Of a stretch of DNA of 64,000 bases, positions 1 to 31,470 are shown piece by piece. The notes beneath the pieces are model-generated. The model worked only from the letters and a program-made list of their open reading frames with translations, did not search any database and had not been told where the DNA came from. The position numbers and the translations under genes were made by a program. The stretch comes from Paragorgia papillata (lineage: Eukaryota > Cnidaria > Anthozoa > Scleralcyonacea > Coralliidae): assembly GCA_035771165.1 (NCBI GenBank), contig JAWNZC010000322.1, positions 2,050,501 to 2,114,500 on the forward strand. Reading direction: 5' to 3'. Position 1 is the first letter of the stretch. Every line of letters starts with the position of its first letter.

Positions 1-208
1 ACATTCCTTCCTTCCCTTCCTTCCTTCCTTCCTTCCTTCCTTCCTTCCTTCCTTCCTTCCTTCCTTCCTTCCTTCCTTCCTTCCTTCCTTCCTTCCTTCC
101 TTCCTTCCTTCCTTCCTTCCTTCCTTCCTTCCTTCCTTCCTTCCTTCCTTCCTTCCTTCCTTCCTTCCTTCCTTCCTTCCTTCCTTCCTTCCTTCATTCC
201 TTCCTTAT
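1..208. repeat. (CCTT)n microsatellite
   Basis: About 50 nearly perfect copies of CCTT from the window edge to about 207, in an intron of THOC2. Confidence 0.98.
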
Positions 209-463
209 ACTCAACGTTTAGTTATTTTAACGTAACAATATTGTAGTATATTTATTGGTTTCAAATAAACTGTGTTGCTCACTGGTGATCTCAAAAAGTA
301 AATTATACGCATTGTTTCTAGTTTTGGAAGACAAAATTATTGCGACAATTTGTTGTTTTTTATCTTTTATACTTGATGTTGCAAGAACTTCTTGCCAGGA
401 TTGTACGCGTTTCTCTTTATTAGATTCTTCCTTTCTACCCGAAAGTTTCTAATCTTGGTTTAG

Positions 464-20494
<20,031 letters not shown>

Positions 20495-21250
20495 TATTAA
20501 TTCCCGATGCGAAGACAGAGACTGTAGCAGTACCGTATAAGGTGCTCTATTTTCTAGCGTGATGGAAATTCCATTTTAAAAGAAGAATGCTCTGCAGTAA
20601 GGCATATGAGACCTGTCAATTAGAACACTCCCCATTAGAATAGCGAAGCCGACACGTTTACTTGTTCGTTGCAAGTGGAATATTTGTTGCCTGTTCATAT
20701 CCATGCTAAAAAATCAGCACTTCGTTGAGCACACTCTGACAATGGATGTAGCCTGGGGTAGAACGTATATTATTTATTTCTTAACACATCGAAAATACCT
20801 TCAATAGCAAGTCATCAGTGGAACAATTTTTGAACAAACGGACTTCATATCTTGCTGTTATCAAATCAGTATAAACTTGTTTAGTGTATACATTTTACTG
20901 TGAAAATATACTAATTTTTACCATCACACGAAATTTTCCCATTAATTTCAGTTAATATATTTTAGAGTTCTTTTGTATTTTTTATTCCGGTCCAACCATG
21001 AGCAAATACTTATCTAAATAAAAGAATTTGAAGCTATTTAACTTCTGAAAGGAAACTAGTATTGCACGAGTGTTGTCGTTTGAAAGCTTTGAAGCGTTGC
21101 TTTGTATTCATATATATCTAGCCGATATTCACCCATAAAAGGCTGTTTTGAAAGTGTTCAATTAAAATACTCGACGAGATAGCTGCACTCAGTGTATACA
21201 CCATTCTGTTGACATTTTCAGCGATAATATATTTGAACTTTTTTCTTTAG
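20495..21250. other. THOC2 3' UTR and gap to the first FGF gene
   Basis: AATAAA at 21017-21022 probably ends THOC2 transcripts. No other feature is seen before the candidate micro-exon at 21251. Confidence 0.5.
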
Positions 21251-21270
21251 TATGGAAATAATACTTCGCG
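21251..21270 (+). CDS. FGF 1 candidate first coding micro-exon
   Basis: A good pyrimidine tract and TTTAG precede it, and GTAAGT follows at 21271. ATG at 21252 gives MEIILR plus one base, which fits the phase of exon 23138 exactly. It is only 20 nt, so it could be fortuitous. Confidence 0.4.
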
Positions 21271-24200
21271 GTAAGTACATCTTTATCTTTAGTTTAACAA
21301 AGAAATTAAAATTTCTTTACTATTTCATAACCTTATAAACCTTATAATTTTCATCAACACATACATTACGTGCCATGAATATTTTGTGATCTAACAATAA
21401 AATGCAACACATTACTTTATCTTCTTTTGAAAACAGCGAAGCATTTTGAACTATATTTATACGAATTGGGGAAGACCTAAGCAAGTTGTTCTACTATAAT
21501 GTGTAAATAGAATAATTTTCGTGCAAGAGGAAGTTAGAGGATCTGGTAAAGATCGCTACGAACTCACGAAGCCTGATCATAACAATATTAACTTTCAATA
21601 CGTTTGATAAGTACTTGAAAAGTTCTTTTATCAAGGACGTAGACACTAGTGATGTTTGCGATGTTTTTAGTCCGTTCCAGATGGTTTCACTTCTAATGGC
21701 CTGGTTTTTTATATACATGATAACGTTTGTCGAAGAAAACCTAAATTTTCTAAGCCTTTTAGCGCAAACACAAATATCGTTTTTTGGCTTGCTATGACAT
21801 GTATTGTTTTTATATATTATACTCGCGGTGACAAAACTGCTCACGTGCATGTCGTGAGAATTATATCTTCGCCTCAATAAAACCTCGTACAAATACAGTC
21901 AATCCCAGAAATACAGTCAAGCAGACTGAAAATCTGAGATGAAGTCGAGTTTTCAACGAGCTTGGTTGTATTTAGACATCGGATGACGAGCCCTGACGCG
22001 AGTGTTGGACATAGCTTCTAGGACGACGGCGGTTAAAAAGCTACATGAATTTTACAATTTAAAGAAGTCACGGTTAATTGACTATTATATTTGATATTTA
22101 AAGCTACTTTAATGACCTTCAAAACACCCCATGCAGTACAGCTAAAATTATTACAGTTCTCTATAAGTGGCGTTGTATAAAAAACGGGGACGGTGTTGAG
22201 ATTACTCTTGAGACTAAAAATTATTAATTTTCGTTGTTTTGCAAAAATAACACCTTTGTTTAAAGGACGCCGTCGTTGAGGTTGACGTCGTAGATCTTAT
22301 AAAGTCCCTAATATTTTAAAAGAAAATTGACTTGATAAATACTGGTTAAATATGTATTTTTTTAATTTCCCTCATGAATTATTAACAAAGTTGGGAAGTA
22401 TACATCACATCAGTAGGAGTGTTTGATATTCATGATTAATAAAAACGCCGATTGGTGCTTCAGAAAACGAAGCAATAGCCGAGTTTTTTTACTTCTGATG
22501 TGTTTTAATCTCAGATGAAACTCAAATTTTAAATTTAATATGCTGATCTAATTTTTAAAATTAATACGTTTTTTAGAGAAATTTACGGTAGGAATTGTCG
22601 AAACTATATGGTAATACTTTTCTGCTAAGAATTTTGTTTGCCAAAAACGAAATTTCATTCGACGAATCGTAATCACGTGGTGTTTAACAAATTCTGTTGT
22701 ATTTTTTTGCGTAACAAAACAGTGTAATTGTTTCCCTTCTGACGTCAATGATGATCACGCATACGAAGCCTTTGTTCACGTGATATACACATTACACAAT
22801 TACTGTCAAAAGCCAAGATGGGACTTATAACTCTTTAATAATTGAACTCGTTACGAAACCTGTATACTTTTTATAGACATCTTAAAAGCTGGTCTGAAGC
22901 TTCATTAGAGAAATGTGACACTGTGTCTCATGCTTGTTTCAAGTTGAATTGAAATTAGGATAAATTCTTGTTTTTGAGTTCTAGTAATTTGTGCTTTGAA
23001 AGTTTTATTTGGTGTATATGACAAAACACTTGACTGTTTTCTAAAACTCGATGTTTCGCTGGCCAACGGTCAAGAAGTATACATAATGTTTTAGTGATAC
23101 ATGACAAATTATTAATTAAATTGTTTGTTGTTGGTAGATGAGGCAAGACGTCGACAATTCTGGTGGCCACGAGAGTTTGAGCAAACCATGAAGTTACCAC
23201 TTCCAAAAAGTGGAAGGTAAATTAAAATGGTATATAATGACATCATTCCATGATATACATTTCCGACGTTTTGCGAAATGACGGTGAAATAATCCAAGTG
23301 ACCAAGCTTTGAGGCTATTTAATCTTATTTCAAACTATACGGTATCTGTTAGTTTAGCATTTACAAATTTATACACGTGCTATTTTCTAAGAGGCCGTAT
23401 ATAAAGACTAGACAACAATTCACATATATATATAGTTTATATATATTGGAAAGGCAGAAATTCTAAAATTGTTAACAAAATTATTATTATACTGATTCTA
23501 AAAGTATATGTGTAGTGGATCGCTCCATATCCTTGCACTGACCTGAATTGAATAGCTAATTTAAGAAAATTTGAGAATATAATTACGATTAATATTGCGA
23601 ACAGGCCTGGCCTGGCCTTGGCTCGTCGTGTCGTGTTTTTGCTACCTTGTCTCATCTACTGTTACTTTCTGTCATCATTAGAAGACGTCGTTTATTTTGT
23701 CGCAATGGAGTATATCTTCGCATTGCGCATGACCGAAGAGTATCCGGAACTACAAATCCATTCGATCCAGCTGGTGAGTATAATTACTTGTCGTTTCTTG
23801 CTAACAAAAGAACGTTCTCAGACTTTAGTTACACATAATCAGTATTTCGGTATGTATAGCACACCAACCTTTCAGTATTTTCTTATTCGTATTATTTTCT
23901 ATACTGCATACTATTAATTTATACCGCACTTGCTAGAAATGACACAATAGATCTTGACCTCATATCCAAGCCGGTAGGGATATTTAAGATATATACCAAA
24001 GGAACAAAAACAAAAGTTTGCTAATTTGGGATGTCTTTGCTTTCATTTTAAAGTTTGAGATAAAGGTTTATGTGTAGCCTGTATTGCAACCTTGCGAGTA
24101 AAGTCTGTTGCGTGTTGCTTGTTATAATTTTCAAGTTTTGGGGGAAATCATGTCAGCTCATAAAGATAACGTAGTTTCGGTCACTAAACCCCGACCTACT

Positions 24201-27123
24201 TATAAGTTTGAAGTACAGAGTACGAAGTAAAGTACTTAGTATTTATGGGGTTTGTGGTATGCGTGTGTATGTTGTTTTATAACAAACGTACTTGCAGGTT
24301 CGGTGCGTCCGGGATTGACGCACCGAGGGGGGGCTGGCAGGTCCCCGAACCCACCGAGCGTAGTTTGGTTTTTATCCCATACCACCTACAAGTTAACCTA
24401 TGGCTACAAACGGTATTTTGATGAAAATGCTTCTTTGATATTAATTTCATAACTTTCCGAGTGCAGGTAAGTACTGAAGAAAATGCTTTTTGGTATTAAA
24501 ACAATGTTAAATATTCGCGAATTAATTTCGCTCTGCAGGCAGGAATAATTATATTTGTCTTTCTTCTCACAATTCACTGCATGGCGAATCTCATTGGTTC
24601 AAAGGTGGTGCGCTCGGACCGAATCGGAGGTGAGCTCGGAAAAAGCGCACCTCTTCGGAACCAATGGGAAAGCCGCTTTTACCCCGAGTATGCGATAATG
24701 GTGCTACCACTCAACTTGACTTGCCAGATACTGTCTATAAGAACTTTTTCTTTTCTGTGTTTTAGTCGTATTTGACATCATACCAGCTGGACAGGATTGT
24801 ATAAAAATCCGCAATGTTAAAAGTCGACTCTATATTGCTATCGATCAAAATGGAGATATTATTTCAAAGGTACATGTCAATATATACATAGAACATTTCT
24901 TGGAAAGATCGACCTCACCAAATCACTTTTTCACAGTACACCCTAAAGGGAGTGCCCTAGCCACAGAATAAGAACTGCACGAGTCTGATCACTAAGTTTG
25001 CGCACGATTTAATCTGAAGCCAGTTTTTATACCTGCATGTGCATGGCAGTGCGAAGAAAAAAGCTAAAACTAAACAGTTCAGAATAACACAGTAGCAGGA
25101 TGAACGTTTTTGAGATTCATGACGTCACAAGTGCATATATATATTATACTAGTTATCTGTTATTTGGTGAAGATTTTGAAACATCGTAAAGCTATATATT
25201 TATACAAGTTTAAGAAATAAATCATAATACGATGATACGATAAATCAATATAAGCACATACGAGGTTTAAACATAGCATTGAAAATTTCTAATGTTTGGG
25301 CACCTGCATATCTGCTAATACCATTGAAACGCTTCTAGATTATCCAGTAAATAAAAAAGCCTAGATGAGTCACTGGGTACGAAAACACGAAGTTGTCAGG
25401 TTAACGGTTGTTTAAAGTTAAAATTAATGATTTTCTGTATTTAAAGACAAATGAAAAGGTACTATAATCTCTGTTCATTTGACCTGCGTGTAGTTTTTAA
25501 ATAAAATGTAAAACATGCTCTTTATTTCAAACCATGCAGAAGCAAGTCATTGGACTTGGTTTTCAGTTTCGGATAAAAAGAGGAATTGCAAATCATTTAC
25601 TTGTGTTGTTTCCTAAAAAGGCTTAAGGTTAAGCCAAACGCTTTCAACATTTCATTCAACATTGTTGAATTCAACCGTGATTCAATATGTTGAAAGCGTT
25701 TGGCCACCCCTGTTGAATGATGTTGAATGTTGTTGAACATGTTCAAATTTTCGTTCAACACGCATTCAACAATGTTGAACGATGTTAAATGAAATGTTGA
25801 AAGCGTTTGGCCAGGCCTTATATGTTTGGTTACAGTTCTAGACAGTACTGGTGACTTTCCATCAATTGTCAAAATTGTTTGGACAACCGCTTATACACAT
25901 ATAAGCATGCAGAGACTTTAATCTTATTAGCCGAAAATTGCAATAGAGCAGTTGGTGTTAGGGCGGCGGAGCATGCAGTGGGGGCTATATAGGAGAAGAG
26001 GAGCTCACGAGGAGGCTAAGGCCTGTGCTGCTAAGGCCAGTGAACTATATATATACTGGAAAGCTGACGCTCAATCAAAAAGTGAGGCAAAACATGGCGG
26101 CAATGGAGAATTTTTAGACGTCAGTTCTTTTCGCGACAGAACCACTCATTTACTTTACGGGGAACTGCGTATGTTGACCGTTGGCACAAATTCAAATGGA
26201 ATATCACTATAAAATGCATGAAATATATACCAAGACCCATAGAATTTCGACATAAACATACAAAAACTGCTCGATCTCGCGAAAATTGCCCTAGACGTAG
26301 TATATTCGTGAAGAACTCGGCTTTTAGTTCATTGCTTTTTCATCTTCTATGCAGCTCGACTGAAACGTAACGTTTGTATACAAACCGGCTTTGGCTTCAC
26401 AAAAGGCTCTCACCGTATGCGTATATACGAACGGCCGGTGTCACCTCAGTTTGTAGGAACGTTTCTCGATTTTTCGAATTTCTATACCCTGGTCCCAGAG
26501 GATTTCTCTTGTAAGTACAGAAAGTAAACAAAAGTTAAAAAAGGAGTCAGCCTTCCAGGTATATATAGAGTTCACTGGCTAAGGCTCCCCAATATCTCTG
26601 AAGATGGGGCTAAGAATGGTCTAAAATTTGCGAGGGCCGAGACTAAATCTTTTGTTACTGTACTTTTCTTAAAAAGTACTTTTCACAATCGAAAACTAAA
26701 ACTCATATTTTCTCTAATTGTGTTTGATTTCTATAGCCTTCTGCCGATTCAGAATGTATTTTTGAAGAGACCAACGACGGTAACTTTTACGACGTCTATA
26801 AACGACCACGGAAGTTCGGACCACCATTTGTATTAGGCTTACGTCGAAATGGTGAAGCCGAATCTGTTCTTTACCGGGGCAAAAAACAAGCCAAGTTCAG
26901 TGAATTCTGTTTTATTACTCAGCTTATCTACAACCAAGCATATAGTGTGCAGAAATTGAAGACAGTTAGAAAAACGGTAACTGAGATACCAACTTGCGAT
27001 CAAACCGACAGTCATGTGTATAGCACTACAAGAAAACGTGTTGTTGCCACGGTAACAAGAAAGGAACATGTGCAGTCGCACAAACTTCGAGCGGCTCACT
27101 ACTACAGTAAAACAAAACAATGA
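21251..27123 (+). CDS. fibroblast growth factor, gene 1 (226 codons, 5 exons)
   Basis: FGFs are beta-trefoil ligands of FGF receptors. Exons: 21252-21270 (start, uncertain), 23138-23216, 23682-23773, 24766-24869, 26737-27123; 681 nt give 226 residues plus TGA. The third exon encodes RRRLFCRNGVYLRIAHDRRV then SGTTNPFDP, matching the RRLYCRNG-(G)-Y-L-I...G-V-GT signature of the FGF core. The next exon is exactly 104 nt, the size conserved in animal FGF genes, and ends YIAIDQNGDIISK. The last exon carries the ECIFEE..N..Y.VYKRP block, VLGLRRNGEA, FCFITQL, and then a basic tail of about 60 residues beyond the usual core. No signal peptide is seen; export could be unconventional, or a 5' exon could be missing. 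A second FGF follows 4.1 kb downstream. Confidence 0.88.
23138..23216 (+). CDS. FGF 1 exon upstream of the core
   Basis: Acceptor GGTAG, donor GTAAAT. It encodes EARRRQFWWPREFEQTMKLP, then LPKSG, just N-terminal to the trefoil. Met at 23188 is an alternative start. Confidence 0.6.
23682..23773 (+). CDS. FGF 1 exon: RRRLFCRNG core start
   Basis: Acceptor CATTAG, donor GTGAGT. It contains the first beta strands of the trefoil (LFCRNGVYLRI..DRRVSGT). It ends in phase 1, the classical position of the first FGF core intron. Confidence 0.9.
24254..24385. other. GC-rich foldback in an FGF 1 intron
   Basis: Perfect 9-bp hairpin CGGTGCGTC/GACGCACCG (24301-24309, 24317-24325), beside GGGG/CCCC and GGTTCGG/CCGAACC pairings, enclosed by GTGGTATG/CATACCAC (24254-24261, 24378-24385). 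It stands out in AT-rich DNA. It could be a structured RNA or a small MITE; no family is recognised. Confidence 0.45.
24575..24690. repeat. imperfect palindrome CATTGGTTC..GGTGCGCT
   Basis: CTCATTGGTTC..GTGGTGCGCT (24588 onward) is inverted as AGCGCACCTCTTCGGAACCA (about 24645-24664), in the intron 100 bp before the 104-nt exon. Confidence 0.6.
24766..24869 (+). CDS. FGF 1 conserved 104-nt exon
   Basis: Acceptor TTTTAG, donor GTACAT. It encodes VFDIIPAGQDCIKIRNVKSR then LYIAIDQNGDIISK. Its length equals that of the matching exon in the second FGF (36117-36220). Confidence 0.92.
24870..25625. other. FGF 1 intron, nothing recognised
   Basis: No convincing exon or repeat was found here. A short open frame at 25952-26212 further along the same intron is also unsupported. 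Confidence 0.4.
25629..25822. mobile_element. TIR element (GCCAAACGCTTTCAACATTT ends)
   Basis: AAGCCAAACGCTTTCAACAT (25634) is inverted at about 25798-25815 (GTTGAAAGCGTTTGGCCAGG). The interior is built from CATTCAACATTGTTGAA motifs. A half copy lies at 27732-27782. Confidence 0.75.
26737..27123 (+). CDS. FGF 1 terminal exon
   Basis: Acceptor TTCTATAG. It encodes ECIFEETNDGNFYDVYKRPR, then the last trefoil strands, then a Lys/Arg/Thr-rich tail ending AAHYYSKTKQ and TGA. AATAAA at 27421 is a candidate poly(A) signal. Confidence 0.9.
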   Translation, partial: PSADSECIFEETNDGNFYDVYKRPRKFGPPFVLGLRRNGEAESVLYRGKKQAKFSEFCFITQLIYNQAYSVQKLKTVRKTVTEIPTCDQTDSHVYSTTRKRVVATVTRKEHVQSHKLRAAHYYSKTKQ

Positions 27124-27471
27124 TCAGTTGTATTACTTGTATATGGTGATAAAACAGATAACTCATAATTCTCCAGATAATACGTACCAGTGATACGTAC
27201 ACATATATGGAAATAGTATATATGAAGTTATATCTAATCTTTTATTTTGCTATGTAAGACTGTAAGGAGCTTTTGTGTTTCTTTTGTAAGCTAGCTTTGT
27301 TTTGTTTTTCTAAAGTTAACATTCGTAGGTCATTCACAGAGTCACTCAGACGTAATCTACGTTAATGTGTGTCAGTGAGTATATACTAAGTGACGAACTA
27401 AACGTTTTTTAAACACAACTAATAAATCTATACTTATTTTGTACTTTGTGTTCATTGTACCTTTGTGTTCA

Positions 27472-27589
27472 TATACAGCTAAATCAATTAAGGTTGTCCT
27501 GGCCAAAGCCAAAAGGTCAAAGCCAAGCGCCATTTTGACTTTAGCCTTTTGGCTTTGGCCAGGACAACCTTAATTGATTTAGCTGTATA
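27472..27589. repeat. 45-bp perfect inverted repeat just downstream of FGF 1
   Basis: Arms 27472-27516 and 27545-27589 are perfect complements (AATTAAGGTTGTCCTGGCCA inside). The 28-bp spacer contains GCGCCATTTTGAC. A short palindromic MITE is likely. It lies about 350 bp after the stop codon, next to the poly(A) signal. Confidence 0.85.
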
Positions 27590-27782
27590 AACAATTACAT
27601 CAGACACGAATCATGATCATTATTTATTGACGTTTTATATTATAGACGCGATTTGAGTGCGTCGCGTTATTAGTTAGGGCCACAAGTGGTTTATCAGTAT
27701 TTTACTATCATGTGTTTTACCCATGCGTTCAGCAATGTTGAACGATGTTGCATGAAATGTTGAAAGCGTTTGGCCAGGCCAT

Positions 27783-29240
27783 ATACCATGCATGCAAGCA
27801 CTCGAAATTGTTCTTTATTTACCACGATATCAAAACATCTCGTTTTTCAATCACTTCTCTAGTTCTCTCAACCGTGGTAAAAAAAAACACTTTGTCGTGC
27901 TCATTAATCTATTTTGGACACTGACAAATTGTACTGTTTCGAGCATCCAAGTCCATCCAAGCCCATGATCTGCTCTTGACAAGTTTAAAGTCGCGTTATT
28001 TTATATGGGTTCTTAATATATCAAGATATCACGACCGATCATGTCATGCATGCATGCACTCATATTCATGTGATGATGTTCGTTTGCGCTTTTTCTCGTG
28101 AATTTCAATTAAGAAATGAGTTCGAGAAACGGTAAATAAAATTCATAACTTTGATCTCTAACGATCTCTGACTTCTTTTCTTCCCAGTTATTATCAAGGC
28201 ATCCATGCAGCATCCGTCTTATACAGTGCCGAAACATGCACTAACGGTGCGTTTTTCATGCTCACTCAGTACTCATAATATCATGGCTAATCAAAGAGGA
28301 AACGTTGAAATGTGCTGTGCATGCAATTGTAGAATACTGGTAAAGTAGAATAGAATAAAACTTTATTTCACGAGGAAATAAATAAAGTAAAATAAATAAA
28401 GTCGAATACAATTTCATATTATAACCCTTTCACTGCTAGATTTTTTCCTTGACGACTGTAAAATCGTCTGGCGTTAGTTAGGAATAGCAGTGATCAATAA
28501 AGGGTTATAAACGTAGTATTTTTATGCGCAAGCAATTCAGGGTTCTGTTACCGTATAGTTACTTTTAACAGTTCTGTTACTTTTTTAAACGGAACGAGCA
28601 GATTATGGTTTGTGTATTACTGTGATACTGTTGTATAACAGAACTTATAATCGGGTAAATAATGCCTGTCTTTCAGGTCTTTTAGATCACTTCCGCTTAA
28701 CTGCATGCAATAAGGCTTATACCGCGGTGGTTTACGATATATCCTGTATGCAGACATACCTGCAGACTTCGGATGCATAACCACGCAGGCTTTATATAAT
28801 AAGCTTGTTAGAAGGTTTGATTACGGAAACGTCATTATTTCCTTTTGGCTAACAGACAAGTTCAAGGTCAGAATATTCCAGTACTTGACATCTGCTATAT
28901 AACCAGAACAAAATCGTAAAAGATATAGTCTAAGCAGGAACTGGTATATTCATTATTCAACCGAAAGATCCTGGTTCGTGTATATAAATCCAACAAATTG
29001 CAGAGGCATTAGGTAATGTATAATGATTCTAACATTAGGCATTTTATGTATATAATAGTTAATATTATAATTTATAGTCGTATATATAGATACATAACAT
29101 TCAGAAAACCAAGCATTAAATATTAGAAATTAAATAATTATAGTTCTTCTCACCGAATTGTTTTAATTGACAGATACAAAATTTCCATTTTTCTTATGAC
29201 TGAAGATGTTACTCTGACAGTGTGATATATATATATATAT
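27783..29240. other. intergenic, between the FGF genes
   Basis: A TIR pair ATAACCCTTTCACTGCTA / TAGCAGTGATCAATAAAGGG spans 28421-28508. Otherwise no feature is recognised. Confidence 0.45.
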
Positions 29241-29520
29241 TTCTAAAATTCATTAATAATTCATGAGGAAAACACAAAGAAAAATCATGAGCGTATCGGA
29301 TCTATATATGTGATATAGACTCGCTCTAAGTTTCTCGCTGGTTTTTAACGGCTGAGATAAGCTTAATTTTCAAAATTACTACGCCAATGAACGTATGAAG
29401 TGATTCTTTTTAGAAGCCATTTAAAAACCTTGCAGTACGGGCTTTATCGGCTCTAAAACACTCGGCTATCGCCTCGTGTTTTATATCCAATAAAGCCCTC
29501 CTGCGCGGTTTATAAATATT
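29241..29520. mobile_element. about 280-bp MITE family, copy 2
   Basis: Same sequence as 9942-10219 apart from scattered changes. The hairpin arm here reads GGCTCTAAAACACTCGGCTA, as in copy 3. TA-rich tracts flank both sides. Confidence 0.85.
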
Positions 29521-29544
29521 ACATATATATATATATATATATAC

Positions 29545-29905
29545 AATACCCTGGTTGCTATGCGTGTTTTCATTGGTTGTTGGCCATGATCTATTAGAGG
29601 ACAGACACATGGTCACGTCAGATCACGTCAGCTGACCTGCTTTTTCCCTTCCTCATGCCCCAAAATCCGGCAAGAGTTTCGACAAAGACCTTTTAAATGT
29701 TTATTGTATAAAACAAATAGATTCCATTTTTTTTGTTGTCTGTTCAGTTATAGATGCACAGAAGACGTCACAACGTGGTAAGAACATCAGTGACCCACTC
29801 GACTGCGTCTCGTGGGCCACTTTTTTGTTCTTACCACGTTGTGACGTCATCTGTGCATCTATAACTGAACAGACAACGGCAAAATGGAATCTATTTGTTA
29901 AATAT
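29545..29905. mobile_element. composite palindromic element (TGTCTGTTCAGTTATAGATG), copy 1
   Basis: A large hairpin at 29700-29905 has arms TGTCTGTTCAGTTATAGATG and CATCTATAACTGAACAGACA, with the GACGTCACAACGTGGTAAGA motif inside. It is joined to TGCCCCAAAATCCGGCAAGA upstream. A full inverted copy lies at 60302-60662 and a partial one at 63862-64000. Confidence 0.85.
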
Positions 29906-29978
29906 ATATATTCAAACAAACAAAGCTAGTGTTGTTCGCGAAATGTTGGAAAGTGCTCAATACCGTAAAGATAGAGCG

Positions 29979-30035
29979 AATATATACTATAAGTGGGCTT
30001 ACATTTGAGGTAAGCCCACTTATAGTATATATATA
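29979..30035. repeat. short perfect palindrome
   Basis: ATACTATAAGTGGGCTTAC and GTAAGCCCACTTATAGTAT are separated by 7 bp. Confidence 0.85.
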
Positions 30036-30045
30036 TATATTTATG

Positions 30046-31241
30046 TATATATATATATTGAACAACTTACACAGTTACACTTTTTACTTTACATGATGTA
30101 GCTATGTTTCTTATACGTGGTTTAAACTTTAAAGATACGTGTATACAATGCTTCCCTGGTTCAATGGTTCTCTGTTATCTTATTGGAAAAGAGTTGCATG
30201 AGTCATACAGGGATATACAGTAGAATTCCAGATGAAACGGCCTCCCAAAACTAACGGCCCTTCGAAAACAATTGCAACGGCAAATTTGTAAGACCTTAAA
30301 ACTTTTAGAAGGTAGCTACAGTCCTATTGATAACAATAATTGATATATACTTCACTATATAACTTCATTATACTACGAACGGTAAGGCGTTTCTCCGTTG
30401 ATGAAGTTGAAAAGATTACTGAGAGATTCGATGATGATAAAATACATCTAATTGTTATCTGAAACATTTTTGTTCACCCAACATAAAGTTGAATTAAAAT
30501 AACTCATCTCTCGCGTTTCTCGGAATTCTCAAAATTTCTTGCTCTTTTCAGTCGAGTAATAAGTAATCTCACTCAACTCCGTTATGCCATATATATACTT
30601 TAATAGGCATCAAAAGATATCAGATAGAAATAGAGCACTTCTGATACTCTTGCTATCGCGGTGCCGACGTATTTCAACCATCCCAAGTTTCCTCGAGAAT
30701 AGCACCCCCCCCCCCCCCCTTCCATAATTAGTATATATAACTTAGCTAGAAAGACAATGAACTTTAATTAATTTATAGTTTTTTGGTATTCAAACTATAT
30801 ATAAAGATATCCGTATATAGATATCTATTCGACAAAACGTTTATAGACCTTCGCGTGCAGTTCAATTTTAAAGGAATAGCTCCGCAAGAAATATCTTTGC
30901 AGCTCATATTAAAAATACAGTGCATCATGCATGCATGCCGAAGATGGTACAGTTATTATTACCTCGTGAATAATATAAGCTGATATAGTGATAAACAAAC
31001 CTTCAGGTCAAAAGAGGTCATGAAGAAATTCGAAACCAATTCATTTCAGTCTGAAAATAGAAAACGATTTAGTTAAGCCTGTGGCAAGCTTTCCAATTTA
31101 GTATACTCATGATGTTGTTTGAATGTCGTATCTTGCAGCGAATCACTAGGTGCTTTTTTCCGCTCTTTCGATTAACCATTCATTATCTGTGAAGAGCACT
31201 GGGAGGATTGAGTTCTGACTGTGAACAAGAGAAAGTAAGCA
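30046..31241. other. region upstream of FGF 2, nothing certain
   Basis: A poly-C tract of about 16 is at 30703-30719. Promoter elements could not be identified with confidence. Confidence 0.35.
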
Positions 31242-31470
31242 ATGAATAGATATTTGAGATACCAGACTCCTGAGTTTGCAAATCGACAGGGATGTATCTT
31301 TACCGACTTTCACCACGAAGAGGCGCATGGGGTTCAGATGCTGATGGGCAGACGACTACCGCAAAATCCAATCCGAAGGATATGTCGACTACAAACTAGA
31401 AATGGATTTTTCTTAACCATTTCTAAATCTGGAGAAATTCTTGGAACAAAGAATATTTATGATGAGTTCA
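31242..31470 (+). CDS. FGF 2 exon 1
   Basis: ATG to donor GTAAGT at 31471, ending in phase 1. It contains the N-terminal extension and the CRLQTRNGFFLTISKSGEIL strands. Confidence 0.85.

Noticed and set aside
25952..26212. 86-codon ORF in an FGF 1 intron (EEAKACAAKASELY)
   Set aside because: It begins at a non-ATG codon, has no matching splice sites in FGF phase, and no recognised family.
26839..27120. Minus-strand 93-codon ORF
   Set aside because: It is the antisense shadow of the last FGF 1 exon.
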